Shown in pieces: positions 35,240-46,716 of a stretch of DNA of 64,000 bases (positions are counted from its first letter, which is position 1; each line of letters begins with the position of its first letter). The position numbers and the translations under genes are program-made. This DNA is from Aradus depressus (taxonomy: Eukaryota > Arthropoda > Insecta > Hemiptera > Aradidae), in NCBI GenBank assembly GCA_963662175.1, contig OY759225.1, positions 2,728,001-2,792,000 on the forward strand, written 5' to 3'. The notes under the pieces were generated by a model, which saw only the letters and a program-made list of their open reading frames with translations, ran no database searches and had not been told where the DNA came from.

Positions 35240-36604
35240 ATGTAAGTCAACTATTGATTTTTATGGTCGATTGGTTTTGGAGGGAGAGCAAACACTTAGT
35301 TGATTAGTTCATGCTGGGGAAGTACAATGGCAATGATTGATTTTGGTAATCAGAGGATCGGAAAAGAAGAGATTCCTATTAAAACAACATCAAATTTGGA
35401 TGACTGCTCTTTATAGGATACTTGGTATATCTGGGGAAGTACTAAGGATTAATAATGTGATTTAAGATACTGAGAGGGTCTTAAAAGGAGAAAGGTGGTT
35501 GGTATTATGTGGTGGTTGGTGGCTGGACCAATGCCGAAGACACGAATCGTATGTCGACCACTGACTGCGTTCTGTTCTGTAAGCTCTCTCTCCATCTCTC
35601 AGTTGCACAATAGACAAGATCTGGTTCTCTACATTTATGGTCAGCACCCACACTCACCCACCGCCCACTGTCCCCCCCACCCCCCAGACCAGAGAAATAC
35701 AAACGTTCTGGGATCGTTCTCCTACCAGGAAGCTTTACGTCACATTGTACGTAGGTAGCATCCAACTGAATTCCGATTTTAACGCTATACAAGACCAAAT
35801 ATGGCTCATTATCACTTCCCCCGCTACACCAAGTGTACCGGATGTTATGTCATCACCTGATTCCAAAAATTAATAAAAAATTTCCTATATGTGCATGTTT
35901 TGGTATATATAAATGTATGCAGAAACACGTAGAATACATACTCGTATTCTTTTGTGTATTTCGTATGTAGTTATTCTTAGGGAACAGGATATACATTATT
36001 TTCTATTCATATTACTTATTAGCTAAACAGTTGAATTTAAATGGCTAAAATTATGTAATATCTAGAATAAGAAATGAAAAAATTTTAATTTAAAATTTAA
36101 AAAACCCCCGACACCATACAATATTGGAGAGACACCCCCTGCAAAAATCCTGATTGTATTTATATAAATAATGAAAAAAACACTTTTTTTTCATTAATTT
36201 TTTTTTACTGAAACCTTGGTGGGGAGGGATTTTTTAGGGGGGGGGGGGGGGGGGGGGGCTTGGCCTGATAAACATTTGAGCTCAAATTCCAAGTCTCTAG
36301 CTGTAATAGAGGCCGAGATCCCTACACAGGCTCTGATGAAACCTGAATATCTTGGAAACGGCATACCCGATTTCCACCAAACATCAATCAACAAGAACCA
36401 TCTCGCAAATACCAGCTTTTGCAACAAAAAAACCGCATTGAAATCGGTTGAGCCGTCTTGGAGCTACGATGTCACCGACAGACACACATACACACGAAGA
36501 CTTCAGACTTATAACACCCCTTCTTTTGCATCGGGGGTTAAAAATACAATTGACAGGGATGATTTGAAAAAGAATATAGTTAGCAGTTAAAAGAGAGTTG
36601 AAAA
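35240..36604. other. No gene seen; poly-G tract
   Basis: Contains a minus-strand family C trace (35250-35340) and a G run at about 36238-36258. Overlapping frames at 35495-35873 lack a recognisable domain. Confidence 0.45.
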
Positions 36605-36711
36605 AAGTGAGCATATTAGCCATGTCAATGTGTTATCTAGTTATTTACGTACATCCATGGCCCCCGGAGGGAGTTCTATCCACGAAATAAAACTCACTCC
36701 CGGGCGGGATT
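36605..36711 (-). mobile_element. SINE family B, truncated
   Basis: Tail (GCATATTAGCCATGTC) to the start of the B-box region (CTCCCGGGCGGGATT). Confidence 0.8.
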
Positions 36712-36773
36712 ATAATATTTATTACTTATTAGTTAATATTATTACTTAATATTAGGTAATGGACATTTAGAGT

Positions 36774-37082
36774 ATAACGATGGTAGCTCAGAGCGTGCTA
36801 GCCTGCTGAGCTCCAGATCGCGGGTTCGAAACCCGGCCGAATTCCTTGTTTTTTTTATCTTGGGAATAAAAAAAAATCTTGAGCACGGCGTCCTTCGGAT
36901 GGGACGTTTAGTGATGGTAGAGCATGTACTATGTCAGGTACTCGTTTACATTTGGTAACTAAACCTAGATAGGACTCCCAGAGTAGAGTCGGGCTCATGT
37001 CCATCAAATCGACGAAATAGTGCTCTGGTAATAGGCGATATGATTTCATATTTAAGCTCGGGAATGAGTCACAACTAACTAA
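36774..37082 (+). mobile_element. SINE family A
   Basis: Head ACGATGGTAGCTCAGAGC, B box GGTTCGAAACCC, body shortened by small deletions, tail CACAACTAACTAA. Confidence 0.87.
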
Positions 37083-37494
37083 TTATAATAGAAAACATAA
37101 TTCCAGTTTGAAATCGGCAAAGGTTTCGCTTCAAATGCCTTAAACGAAAAGCATCTGTTGAAATGTAAATAAGTATTGACTTTTGTATTTTCTGTTTCTT
37201 TAGCCGTAAGCTCAAAATTTTCCCATACAAAATATTTGTGCTATAAATCAGCTGGTTTGAATTGTTTAAAATTACAACTCCTGGCGGGATCTCGCGGCAG
37301 CTCCATTAAGTTACATTAGTAACACTTCTTTAAAAATTAGTTAAGTACCTATCTATATTCTAGGTTGTTCATATCTGGCCACTTAATCGATTAAACTTTT
37401 TTTTTCTCTCGTACTAACGACAATTAATAGCCTTTTTATTTGCCTCCTTAAGGTTCATAATAATCTTCTTTATTCTTTATTTCACCAGATCAAC

Positions 37495-37790
37495 AAGAAA
37501 TATGAAAACTGACATAATTGCAGAGATATTGTGAAATAATTCAAATGGACTTGAAAATAAAATAAAACTGGTTTATTTAATATGTTGTCTAATTTCACTA
37601 ACTATATATACATGGGAGTACTTTCGGTATTTCTACCATCCTCAGCCAAAAGCGTCTTATCTCTTATGCTTTTGGCTGAGGATGGTAGAAATACCGAAAG
37701 TACTCCCATGTATATATAGTTAGTGAAATTAGACAACATATTAAATAAACCAGTTTTATTTTATTTTCAAGTCCAAAACAAGAAATATGT
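37495..37790. mobile_element. Penelope-like inverted repeat with two opposed hammerhead motifs
   Basis: Arms 37547-37659 and 37664-37774 are almost perfectly complementary, from GGACTTGAAAATAAAATAAA inward to CCAAAAGC. Each arm reads CTGAGGA, TGGTAGAAATACC, GAAAGTACTCCCA: plus strand 37676-37708, minus strand 37645-37613. The flanking TTGCAGAGATATTGTGAAAT is shared with other Penelope-like fragments. Confidence 0.8.
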
Positions 37791-37858
37791 TATACATGGT
37801 GCGGATAACATAATGTATATACACATTAGGGATTTTCACATAACTGAATTACCCTTAA

Positions 37859-38270
37859 CTAAAAATATGAAGTAATTAAAATGGGATTTGAAGAATAACT
37901 GGAGAAGTTATTGGAGTAATGTGTCTTGAGGAGTCTGGGTTTGAGGCGTCTGGTAGTGGTGGGTTGTCCAATGTGGTACGTAGTGGCACCCGGAACATTG
38001 GTCAGCCTGTCGTAGTATCTGCGGAATTTGGAGTGGATGAACTCATCTATAGAAGGGAGGTCCAGGTCGTGGTGAAGCTGAGAGTTTCTAACAAACCACG
38101 GAGAGTTCACAGCTATTCTTAGGATTTTGTTTTGGAACACCTGGATTCTTTTTCGTTTAGTTGGAGAAGCAGTGCCCCAAACTTCCCACCCGTAGGTTAC
38201 GAGTGGCCGGAGAATGGATTTGTAAAGTAGGAGGCAGTTGTCGGGGCTTGAGGTTGAACTTCCTGTTCAT
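37859..38270 (-). pseudogene. LINE ORF2 C-terminal fragment (jockey-like)
   Basis: On minus it reads LLLYKSILRPLVTYGWEVWG, then RIQVFQNKILRIAVNSPWFV, RNSQLHHDLDLPSIDEFI and FRRYYDRL. This matches the thumb and C-terminal tail of jockey-type LINE polymerases (NAPWYVRN-type motif). A frame change occurs near the 5' end and only the last ~140 codons remain. Confidence 0.88.
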
Positions 38271-39049
38271 CATAATAATAATAGTAATAAATATACATCT
38301 AAACAAATTAGAAACTAGGCCCATCTTTGTAACTATGTATATTTATAATTGTGAAGACTAATGGTTTCCAAATGTGACCAATTACTCGATTGAGACAGGA
38401 TTTCATTTCATAAACACTCTGACTCTTTTCAAAAATGTTAATTTTTTACCCCATTTTTGATGCACGGGGTAACACCACCAAAATATAAGTCAAATACAAA
38501 AAATAAGAATTGGGACCGAAAAATTTGTAAATTTCATTATTGTAGCTCTTATAGTTGAGGAGCTAGAAGGGTAGAATAATGAGAACAGGGTTCAGTTTGG
38601 GCCTCCATTACGGAACCATAAAACATTTTGATACTTAACATTTATTGCAGAGATATTGTGAAACACTTAATAAAAAGTAAAGAAATTGATGGATTTGATT
38701 AATTTTTTTAAAAATTTGTTCGTCATCGTCTGTGGAAGGTTATAGACTATTATTAACTCAATATCTGGTCCATCCCAGCATCCACCCACGCAATCTTTGT
38801 AACTCAAAAACACTGCAATGATTAATGAGGAAGGTTAAGGTCTATTTTTTAATCAACCCCTGGTCCATCCCAGCATCCACTCAGGCAATCTTTGTAACTC
38901 GAAAACCATTGCAACGATTAATGAGAAATCTTTTTGAATAAATTAGTTTTAGCTCCAAAGCTAGCGTTACTACAGTTGAAGGACTATAAGCCTTTTTCCG
39001 TATGAATAATTGAAAATTATAACATCATGAATGTACTGTCGAGGAACTG

Positions 39050-39116
39050 AATAGCCTTATAGGAGATATTGGGAGAAAAGTCAAAGTTCCCCGGGCTACG
39101 CCGGGTATTACTGCTA

Positions 39117-39194
<78 letters not shown>

Positions 39195-39240
39195 TTATTA
39201 TATATATATATATATATATAATATATATATATATATATAA

Positions 39241-39311
<71 letters not shown>

Positions 39312-39401
39312 TACATATATATATATATATGTACTAGCAGTAATACCCGGCGTAGCCCGAGGAACTTTGACTTTTCTCCCAATATCTCCTATAAGGCTAT
39401 T
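39050..39401. mobile_element. Two opposed Helitron-like 3' ends around an (AT)n microsatellite
   Basis: Left copy 39050-39117 (plus) and right copy 39334-39401 (minus) are complementary. Each ends in a GC hairpin (CCCGGGCTACGCCGGG in the left copy), then TATTACTGCTAG followed by T. A short GC hairpin followed by CTAG before a T is the Helitron 3' terminus signature. Between them lies about 215 bp of AT repeats with GTAC interruptions. Confidence 0.6.
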
Positions 39402-39418
39402 ATATATATATATATAAT

Positions 39419-39500
39419 AATATGGGAGTACTTTCGGTATTGCTACCATATTATATACATCTTGTGAAATAGACAATATTTTTAGAGAACAAAACAAAAT
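39419..39500 (-). mobile_element. Penelope-like terminal scrap
   Basis: Contains GGGAGTACTTTCGGTATTGC and TTGTGAAATAGACAATATT as in 23935-25119. The CTGANGA part of the ribozyme-like core is missing. Confidence 0.6.
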
Positions 39501-40177
39501 TTTTTCTATACTTTTAATAAAACTTTTCTTTAAAGTTAATCGTTTTCTTCACATTGATCCTAAATGATCCGATACAGAGATATGTCGACAGTGTACATTT
39601 TGAACGTCAATCATTGTTGAAGTTGAGTTCAGTTCTGGATATTTCTTGGGTCACCTCTTCATCATCTGATGAAACAAAGAGCTGATCTATCTTCTAAGTA
39701 CTCTTGATGATGCAGTCCTTCCGCGGAGAGGATGACATGTTCTCTACAACACAATGGTGGCATTGTTCCCATTTGTACATCTGACGTTTCCAACATGTCA
39801 ACTGTCAGTCTGTCAGTTTGGCCTTACCTTCAAATTGGCTCTTATTAATAGTTATATTTGCATATCAAATCGACCTACTCCCCCCTCCATATGCAATGAC
39901 AGAAAGATCACACTTTAAAGCGAAATGCGACAGCACTATAGTGTCTTTCTAATATAAGAGATGACATCAATATCGGTAGTTAGATGAAATGAAAAAAAAT
40001 CTTTATTCTGTGACATACGTCCATAAACAAGAGTATACAAGTATCAGCCAGTTCAAAAGAATAAATATAATATGAATTGTAAAAAACTGGACTGAAACAG
40101 AAGAGTGACAATCTGTCCAGTGGAGAGAGAGACTTATAGGAAGACGAGAACTATCTCATAGGAGCCAGCCTTAGGAA

Positions 40178-40492
40178 TCAGAGGTTTGTTGTGTTAGGAG
40201 ATAATGGAAAAGTAGGGACTTCAATGAAAGGAGAGAAGGAGCATGGCGAATCTGGAGAGGGAGAGAGTTCCAGAGGGAGAGAGTTCCAGAGGGAGTTTGC
40301 CTGGATAAGGAAGGAGTTGTGGTAGGTTGTTGTCCTGTGGGAAGGAAGGTAAAGATCAGAGGGACGGGATCTAGTGACTTTATAGTGGATATAGGATTTA
40401 AATTGGAGCATTTGGAAGATGTAGGAGGGCTTTTGGGTTGATAGAGGAAGGAGCCTAGGAAATATTGTCGACGAGAGGACGGGAAGAGCCAT
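40178..40492 (-). pseudogene. LINE C-terminal fragment
   Basis: On minus it reads SRPSDLYLPSHRTTTYHNSF and LIQANSLWNSLPLEL. This is the typical ending of many LINE polymerases (LxxPxxRTxxYxNSF...LWNSLP). An AATAAA-containing 3' end follows near 39990-40010. Upstream coding is absent. Confidence 0.75.
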
Positions 40493-40499
40493 TTTAGGT

Positions 40500-41082
40500 C
40501 GGTATAGGAACTAGTAATAGAGGAGTGTAGATGCTAAGATAACTTGCGAAATGCTGCAGTTGGACTAAAGAAGTGCACAACGGTCCTGCCACCCTGTCAT
40601 TGTGCACTGATAGAGCCTGAAGACACCCTCATGGCCTGGTATTGGTTAGATGCTAAGATAAGATGTGACTCTTGGAATGCAATAATGACAGCTCTCTCTT
40701 CATCTAAATGGATACAATTAGACATCATTACCATATGGCTGACTAATTTACATTTGAAATTATTTCTTTTGACAGGGTTGGAGCTGGACAAAGAGTCATT
40801 GATCCACCAAACACGTGCCACAGAGGATCCTGGCGCTAACCATTGTTCTCAGCTCGTCCCACCTTGCTCAGAGCCGTGAGAGTTCCGCACCGGGAGGAAC
40901 AATTTTGAGAGGGCGGCTGCATCTGAAAAAAAGTTGTCAATGATGCACCGGCAATGTACTTCCCCCGGACGAATTAATTAATTAACCTTTCGTTACGTTT
41001 GCACTAATATTCAAAAGGTGACTTAAATAACGTTTAAAAAGTATTGTAATTTTAATTGTATTCAAACACAGAAAAAACGAGG
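40500..41082. other. No gene assigned
   Basis: A 111-codon frame (40544-40879) is open but shows no motif. It may be chance or a decayed repeat ORF. Confidence 0.35.
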
Positions 41083-41330
41083 CCCTTAGGTTTTTATCTG
41101 GGAGGTGGAAAAACCTTGAACACGCCTTTCCGATGTCTCGAGCCTGTACGATGTCAGGTACTCCTTAAAGACCCCTCTCTAGGTGAATACAAGTATAGAG
41201 TAGGCAAAATGTAGGACTCCCACAGTAGAGTCGGGCTCATGTCCACCAGAGCGACAAAAGAGCGCTCTGATGTAGGCGATATGACCTCGGAATTAAAAGC
41301 CCGGGCATGAGTCACAATAACTAACTGGGA
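41083..41330 (+). mobile_element. SINE family A, 5'-truncated
   Basis: Starts GAGGCCCTTAGG, just after the B box; body and tail CACAATAACTAACT present. Confidence 0.85.
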
Positions 41331-41579
41331 AAATCAATAACTAACTAGAATGTAGATTTTTTCCGACATGTCTCTTTCCCCCGTTTTTAAATTTACGTCC
41401 TGATTGACCTCTGTAAACCCAACTGCACGATTCGCATTCAAGCTGATACACTCCGCTTCTATTTTTAAAGACTATGGTAATATATTCTGACATTTTTGAA
41501 TGTATTTTAATATTAATGATTGAGTTTGTGATTAATTATTTTCAATAAATTTTGTTTTGATAAAAAAAATTGTTTTTAA

Positions 41580-42990
41580 TTGATTCCTGTTCTGTTGTTT
41601 TTTGTGTATATAGGCGGGACAGCCATACTTTTTTGGGACTGGGCGGGCGTTTGTCTTGCCGCGGCCCTGCGACTTACATTAGTGTTTCTGTTTTGGTTTA
41701 ATATCCTTGTGTGTTCCAAACTTGGGCACAGAAAGGAAGAGCTCTGTACACATCTGGTCCAGACCAAAAGAGGACTGTCCCCTCTGCAACTTGGACCAAG
41801 ACCCAGACAAACTGCAGCTGCTCCACTTGGCCGTCGTTCTGCACTCTGGTGGACTATCTGAGGAAGCAACACATCTAGGATCATCGGGAAGGAGGCCAGT
41901 ACCACATCCTGACATCTCTCCCAAAGAAGCAATCACAATAGACCCGGCCGGATTTTGAAACCAAATTTGGTTTTTGCAGGAATCCAATTGAAACTACAAA
42001 AATCACACTTAATCGGCAAAATATGCGGTGAGGGGGGTTCGGAACCTGGCTGGGACTCGGGTGAGGGGGGTTCGGAACCTGGCTGGGACTCGGGTGAGGG
42101 GGGTTCGGAACCTGACTGGGACTCGGGTGAGGGGGGTTCGGAACCTGGCTGGGACTCGGGTGAGGGGGGTTCGGAACCTGGCTGGGACTCGGGTGAGGGG
42201 GGTTCGGAACCTGGCTGGGACTCGGGTGAGGGGGGTTCGGAACCTGGCTGGGACTCGGGTGAGGGGGGTTCGGAACCTGGCTGGGACTCGGGTGAGGGGG
42301 GTTCGGAACCTGGCTGGGACTTGTTGGGGGAGAATGTCACCGGCAGAAAGGCCAAGCACATCAAACCAGTTGCTCGACTCTTGTCATCCCATTCCCATCC
42401 AGATAATCCCCCCGAAGACTGAGGAGGCGCTGGCCGAGAGACCTGCTACTGTAGCAAAAATATTTAGGGATGACCAGCTCCCCTCATGTAATCCTCTTAC
42501 CTTCAACTCTCCTCCTTCTTGGCCTGCCTCCACTGCTGGGCAGTGATTAGCTGGGCGAGAAGGCAGGGGGGATCACTCGAGCCCCCGCGGTCTCCCCTGC
42601 CTCCATTAAGTTGGAGAGATGGGGATGACAGAGAACCGGGGTGGTTCGAGGGGTTTGGAGTTGAAGGGCTTTCATGTTCACTTTATTCTATCTTTATTAT
42701 TATTTTATTCTTATGTTTATGTTTATTATTATTTAAATTTAATATTTTCTCTTTGTTTTGTACATATTATATTATTTGCATAGTTTTTTTTTGTTTTTTT
42801 TCTCCACTATTATTTTGTACATAATCATATTCTTTCGATGTATATATAAATATATATACATTTTTTTTTCTCTTTCTTTTAACGTATATTTTTATGTTTT
42901 GTCATTCATCAAATTTACTCATGGTTTATACCGATTGTAAATATTCAATATAAAGAATTTAATTTATAAAGAAAAAAAAAAAAAAAAAAG
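41580..42990 (+). other. Possible retroposed transcript or LINE 3' end containing a minisatellite
   Basis: GC-richer sequence with open plus frames (41707-41958, then 41955-42422) ends in an AT-rich tail with a poly-A run at 42971-42988. The layout resembles a transcript-derived insertion. The peptides (for example RPKEDCPLCNLDQDPDKLQ) hint at a Cys-rich LINE tail but are not decisive. Confidence 0.35.
42030..42325. repeat. 33-bp minisatellite, 9 copies
   Basis: Unit GGTGAGGGGGGTTCGGAACC plus TGGCTGGGACTCG, almost invariant. Since 33 is divisible by 3, several frames stay open on both strands (GEGGSEPGWDS and others). Confidence 0.96.
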
Positions 42991-43007
42991 CCAAGTTGTC
43001 ATCTTTC

Positions 43008-43300
43008 TTTATGACTCATGCCCGGGCTTTAACTACAAGATCATATCGCCTAATACCAGAGCGCTCTTTCGCCAATTTTGCCTACCCTAAATTTTTATTC
43101 ACCTAGGGTAGGGAGGGGTCTTTAAAGAGTACCTGACATTGTACAGGCTCGGGACCATCGCTTAATGTCCCATCCGAAGGACAGAGTGCTTAAGTTTATT
43201 TTACCTCCCAGATAAAGTAAACTAAGAGCCTCGGTCGGGTTACGAACCCACGCTCTTGAGCTCAGTAAGCAAGAACACATACCACTGCGCTACTAATTTA
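43008..43300 (-). mobile_element. SINE family A
   Basis: Tail and body present with a deletion after CTCTTTCGCC. Head is diverged (CCACTGCGCTACTAA). Confidence 0.85.
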
Positions 43301-43745
43301 GCCATTTCGAACGTCTATAGACGTCCTACTCAGGAACTTCTGAATCCTCCGCGTTGCTGAGTTGAGTCCCTCTTCCTTCCCGTCAGCTGATTTCGTTGAA
43401 AATTTACGTCCTAATTTGCCCAGGATCCATAGATACAATTTCGTGTTGGTATATTCATTTCATCGGGAGTCACTATTTTCAGACAGATAGGATTTTTTTT
43501 TTATTTTTGGAAAACATTCTAGTGAAATCTCATAAAATTTTAGAGCACATACTCTTTATATACCTGGGGAAGTAAACACGATTGTCCCCGTTCTTGTCCT
43601 CGGATAACTCCAGAATCCAACCGATTAGAGAAATGTTGAGTAAGGAAACTGAACAGTTGCAGCGCCTCTCATTTCTTGGTTTTCTTCACATCGTTATTTA
43701 GTTAGTTATTGAGACGCATGCGCGGACTTTAACTACGAGCTTATA

Positions 43746-44634
43746 CGAGGTGTGTTCGAAAAATAATGGGAATTTTCTGTTTTTGAAAATATTTTTATTT
43801 ATTAGTCTACATCAATATTATCCCCTTCAAAATAGTCCCCATTAGATATTATACACTTATGTCAGCGCTTCTTTCAATCCCCGAAACACTTCTGGAACTC
43901 GATCTTTGGGATAGCATTTAGCTCTCTCAGCGATGCGCTTTCAATCTCATCTATGCTTGTGAAACGACGGCCCTTTAAGGTTGTCTTTATTGTTGGGTAC
44001 AGAAAAAAGTTACACGGAGCCCATGTCTAGCGAATATGGAGGCTGGGGCATCATTACAGTGTTGTTTATGGCCAAAAATTCACGAACAAGTAATGAAGTG
44101 TGAGCAGGTGCATTATCGTGGTGCAAAAGCCATGAATGGTTTCGCCACAAATCTGGACGTTTATTTCGGATTGCTTCACGCAAACGGCGTTGCACTTGTA
44201 GTACTGCTTAATGATCGTTTGACATTATGACAAGAACACGTGGTGCACTATGCTGTTAAAATCGAAAAACACAGTGAGCATGATCTTCATATTCAACCCC
44301 ACTTGTCGAGCTTTTTTCGGTCTCTTAAACCCCTAGTTTTGCCTATAGCAGACTCACCAAAAGCAATATTTAACATTTCTAAAACTTTGCTGCACTTTAT
44401 TCCATTCTTATAGCAAAATTTAATGCTAATTCTCTGATTCATTTTATAAACAAATAAATAATCGCCGATCGTACCAAAACACATGTAATCTCTTTGACAG
44501 CTGACTTAACATCCAGTTTGGCTAACAATGTACAGATACTTTTCAGACAAGTTCACCATCGAAAAAATCGCGCGAATCGGACTCATACAACCCGCGAAAT
44601 TACAAATTTCCCGTTAGTTTTTGTACACACCTCG
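43746..44634 (-). mobile_element. mariner-family element, internally deleted, 889 bp
   Basis: Terminal inverted repeats CGAGGTGTGTTCGAAAAATA and CGAGGTGTGTACAAAAACTA lie between duplicated TA (43744-43745 and 44635-44636). Transposase remnants are on minus. Length is below the ~1.3 kb of complete mariners. Confidence 0.92.
44010..44442 (-). pseudogene. mariner transposase remnant
   Basis: The N-terminus at 44442 reads MNQRISIKFCYKNGIKCSKV and LEMLNIAFGE, the helix-turn-helix of mariner transposases. After an internal deletion the catalytic end reads LLHHDNAPAHTSLLVREFL and MPQPPYSLDM, containing the HHDNAPAH motif with its catalytic Asp. The middle, with the first catalytic Asp, is lost, so the protein is not functional. 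Confidence 0.88.
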
Positions 44635-44841
44635 TATCGCCTGCTATCGGAGCGCTCTTTCGTTACTCTAGTGGACATGAGCCCGACTCTACTGTGGGAG
44701 TCCTAAACTTTGCTTATCCTATGTTTATTCACCTAGGGCAGGGGTCTTTAACGAGTACCTGACATCGTACATGGTCGGGAACATCGCTTTACCTTTCAGA
44801 TAAAAGACCTGAGGGCCTCGGCCGGGTTTCACATCGTTATT

Positions 44842-46216
44842 GACTTAAACTGTTCCAGCTATTCTCCCAATTACATTTAATAGAAGTCCAGTACTTTGTA
44901 ATTACATACAATTTTATAATAATAATAATTACAATTTAACCTGATAAAGAAAGTTAAAGAACAGTTTGTAATAGACACAATTAACTCATCAGTCCATTAG
45001 AGCAGTTTGTTGAAAGACAGATCATCGGGGAATATCTGTCCGTCCTCCTGGAATTTCATTTTTTTTGTTTTATTGCAATTTCTTAGTCATTTTATGGCAA
45101 CTAAATTCCAATAACTTTTTTTTTTCATATCATGTTTTAAGGCCTCAAGATCAAAATAATTTTTTTTTTTTTTTTTTTTGGAAAATGTATTTCTGTCAAT
45201 TTCAGACGGAAGGAGCGCTTTTCTTTTTATTCAGATAAATTATCTTGGTTAAAATGATACCTATAAAATGTTGATTTGTTCCAGCTTTTTTAAAGGCCTC
45301 TTGAAATTTTGATGAAAAATCATTGGGTGGCTAAGAAGTATGTATGCCAACCACACTAGCCACCAACTTTCTATTTTCAGACCACATTGTCATGCCCTCT
45401 GATGTCCATCATGCCCTCACATTTTGCAGCAACAAAAATGGAAATTCTACTTTTAAGTTCATAACAAAATTATATAATTTCTAAGTTAAGAAACGCGGAA
45501 ATATTGTGGAAACTTATAATAAATAAAACAAACTTCTTGTGGAATAGATAATATTTATTTTATTAGAGTTTGTTTTATTAAAAGTATATAAAACCATGGT
45601 CCTTGCAAAGTGTTCTATGAGGAGGATTGCCTACATACTAGTGTATTGGACTACTTGTCAAGAGGAGTGATAAACTTCTTTCTTACACCTTGCTTTCTGA
45701 ACTCAAGATCGCGGGTTCGAAACCCGGCTGAGGCCCTTAGGATTTTTATCTGGAAGACCTCTAGGCATCGACTAGTCATTCCTCCCGGTACCGCCTTGCG
45801 TTACTTCCCCCGTAACATGGATTCTAAATAATAGATTCCTCTAATTGAAAAACGAATATGGAATTTGAAAAAATATCATTTAGTATTGAATTTAGTTTTT
45901 TTAACAGATAGAGAAAAGAGCAAAAGTGTGAAGTCTGTTCTACGATCCCCACGTCGTTGAGGGCCTTATCACCTAAGTTGCCAAACTGCAAATAATAGCG
46001 GCGCGGACCAAGCAATGAGCACCAACTGTGCAATGTCAAAACCTATTTTAAAAGTTTTTGAGAATTGAATAAATATGTATTTAATGCTCAGTTTTTCGCG
46101 TTTATAATTTTAAAAATCCTAGCAAGCCAATAGTTTCGGGCGAGATTTAATTATAAAATAAAGTCAATTATTTTTTCCACAGTGAAATCTAGTAAGTGTT
46201 GACTCTCTAGGTTTAG
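44842..46216. other. No gene seen; SINE head scrap
   Basis: AT-rich. A SINE A head scrap with B box GGGTTCGAAACCCGGCTGAG lies at about 45695-45750. Nothing else is recognisable. Confidence 0.45.
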
Positions 46217-46314
46217 GGCGCCGGTAGTTCAGAGGTAGCATCGGGCTCGTGTCCGCCAGAGCGACGAAGGAGCGTTCGTTGTTAAAGCCCGGTCATGAGT
46301 CGTCACAATAACTA
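46217..46314 (+). mobile_element. SINE family A with large internal deletion
   Basis: Head GGGCGCCGGTAGTTCAGAGG is joined directly to the tail third (TCGGGCTCGTGTCCGCCAG), missing ~220 bases. Confidence 0.85.
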
Positions 46315-46404
46315 AGTTGCACAATGGCAATTTTGAAATTCTGTTTTGCATTTTCATTTAGTAGATTTTTGAATTTGAAACGACGGTTATTACTTTCTAT
46401 TAGT

Positions 46405-46716
46405 TAGTTATTATGACTCACGCCCGGGCTTTAACTACAAGGTCATATCGCCTACTACCAGAGCGCTCTTTCGTCACTCTGGTGGAAATGAACCCGACTC
46501 TACTGTGGGAGTCCTAAATTTTTATTCACCTAGGGCAGGGGTCTTTATCGAGTACCTGACATCATACAGGCTCGAAGCTCATCGCTACGAAGGACGGCGT
46601 TCTTAAGTTTATTTTACCTCTCAGATAAAATAAACTAAGGGCCTCGGTCGGGTTTCGAACCCACGACCTTGAGCTCAGAAGGCAAGCATGCATACCACTG
46701 AGCTACCGGCGCCCTC
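46405..46716 (-). mobile_element. SINE family A, near full length
   Basis: Tail AGTTAGTTATTATGACTC, body with small deletion, B box and A box intact, ends CGGCGCCCTC. Confidence 0.9.

Larger units (their letters stand above)
43699..44827 (-). mobile_element. SINE family A carrying a nested mariner; 14-bp target duplication
   Basis: TTCACATCGTTATT flanks at 43685-43698 and 44828-44841. The SINE (5'-truncated inside its head) is split at a TA by the mariner element. The two parts join as ...GAGCTTA/TATCGCC, as in other copies. Confidence 0.9.

Noticed and set aside
36216..36590. Plus ORF of 124 codons
   Set aside because: Begins in a poly-G tract and shows no family pattern; likely chance.
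39017..39497. Minus-strand ORFs of poly(Ile-Tyr)
   Set aside because: Pure translation of an (AT)n microsatellite.
41933..42546. Overlapping ORFs on both strands in the 33-bp minisatellite
   Set aside because: The unit length is a multiple of three without stops, so open frames arise automatically; no transcript evidence.
44036..44230. Plus ORF inside the mariner
   Set aside because: Antisense shadow of the transposase remnant.
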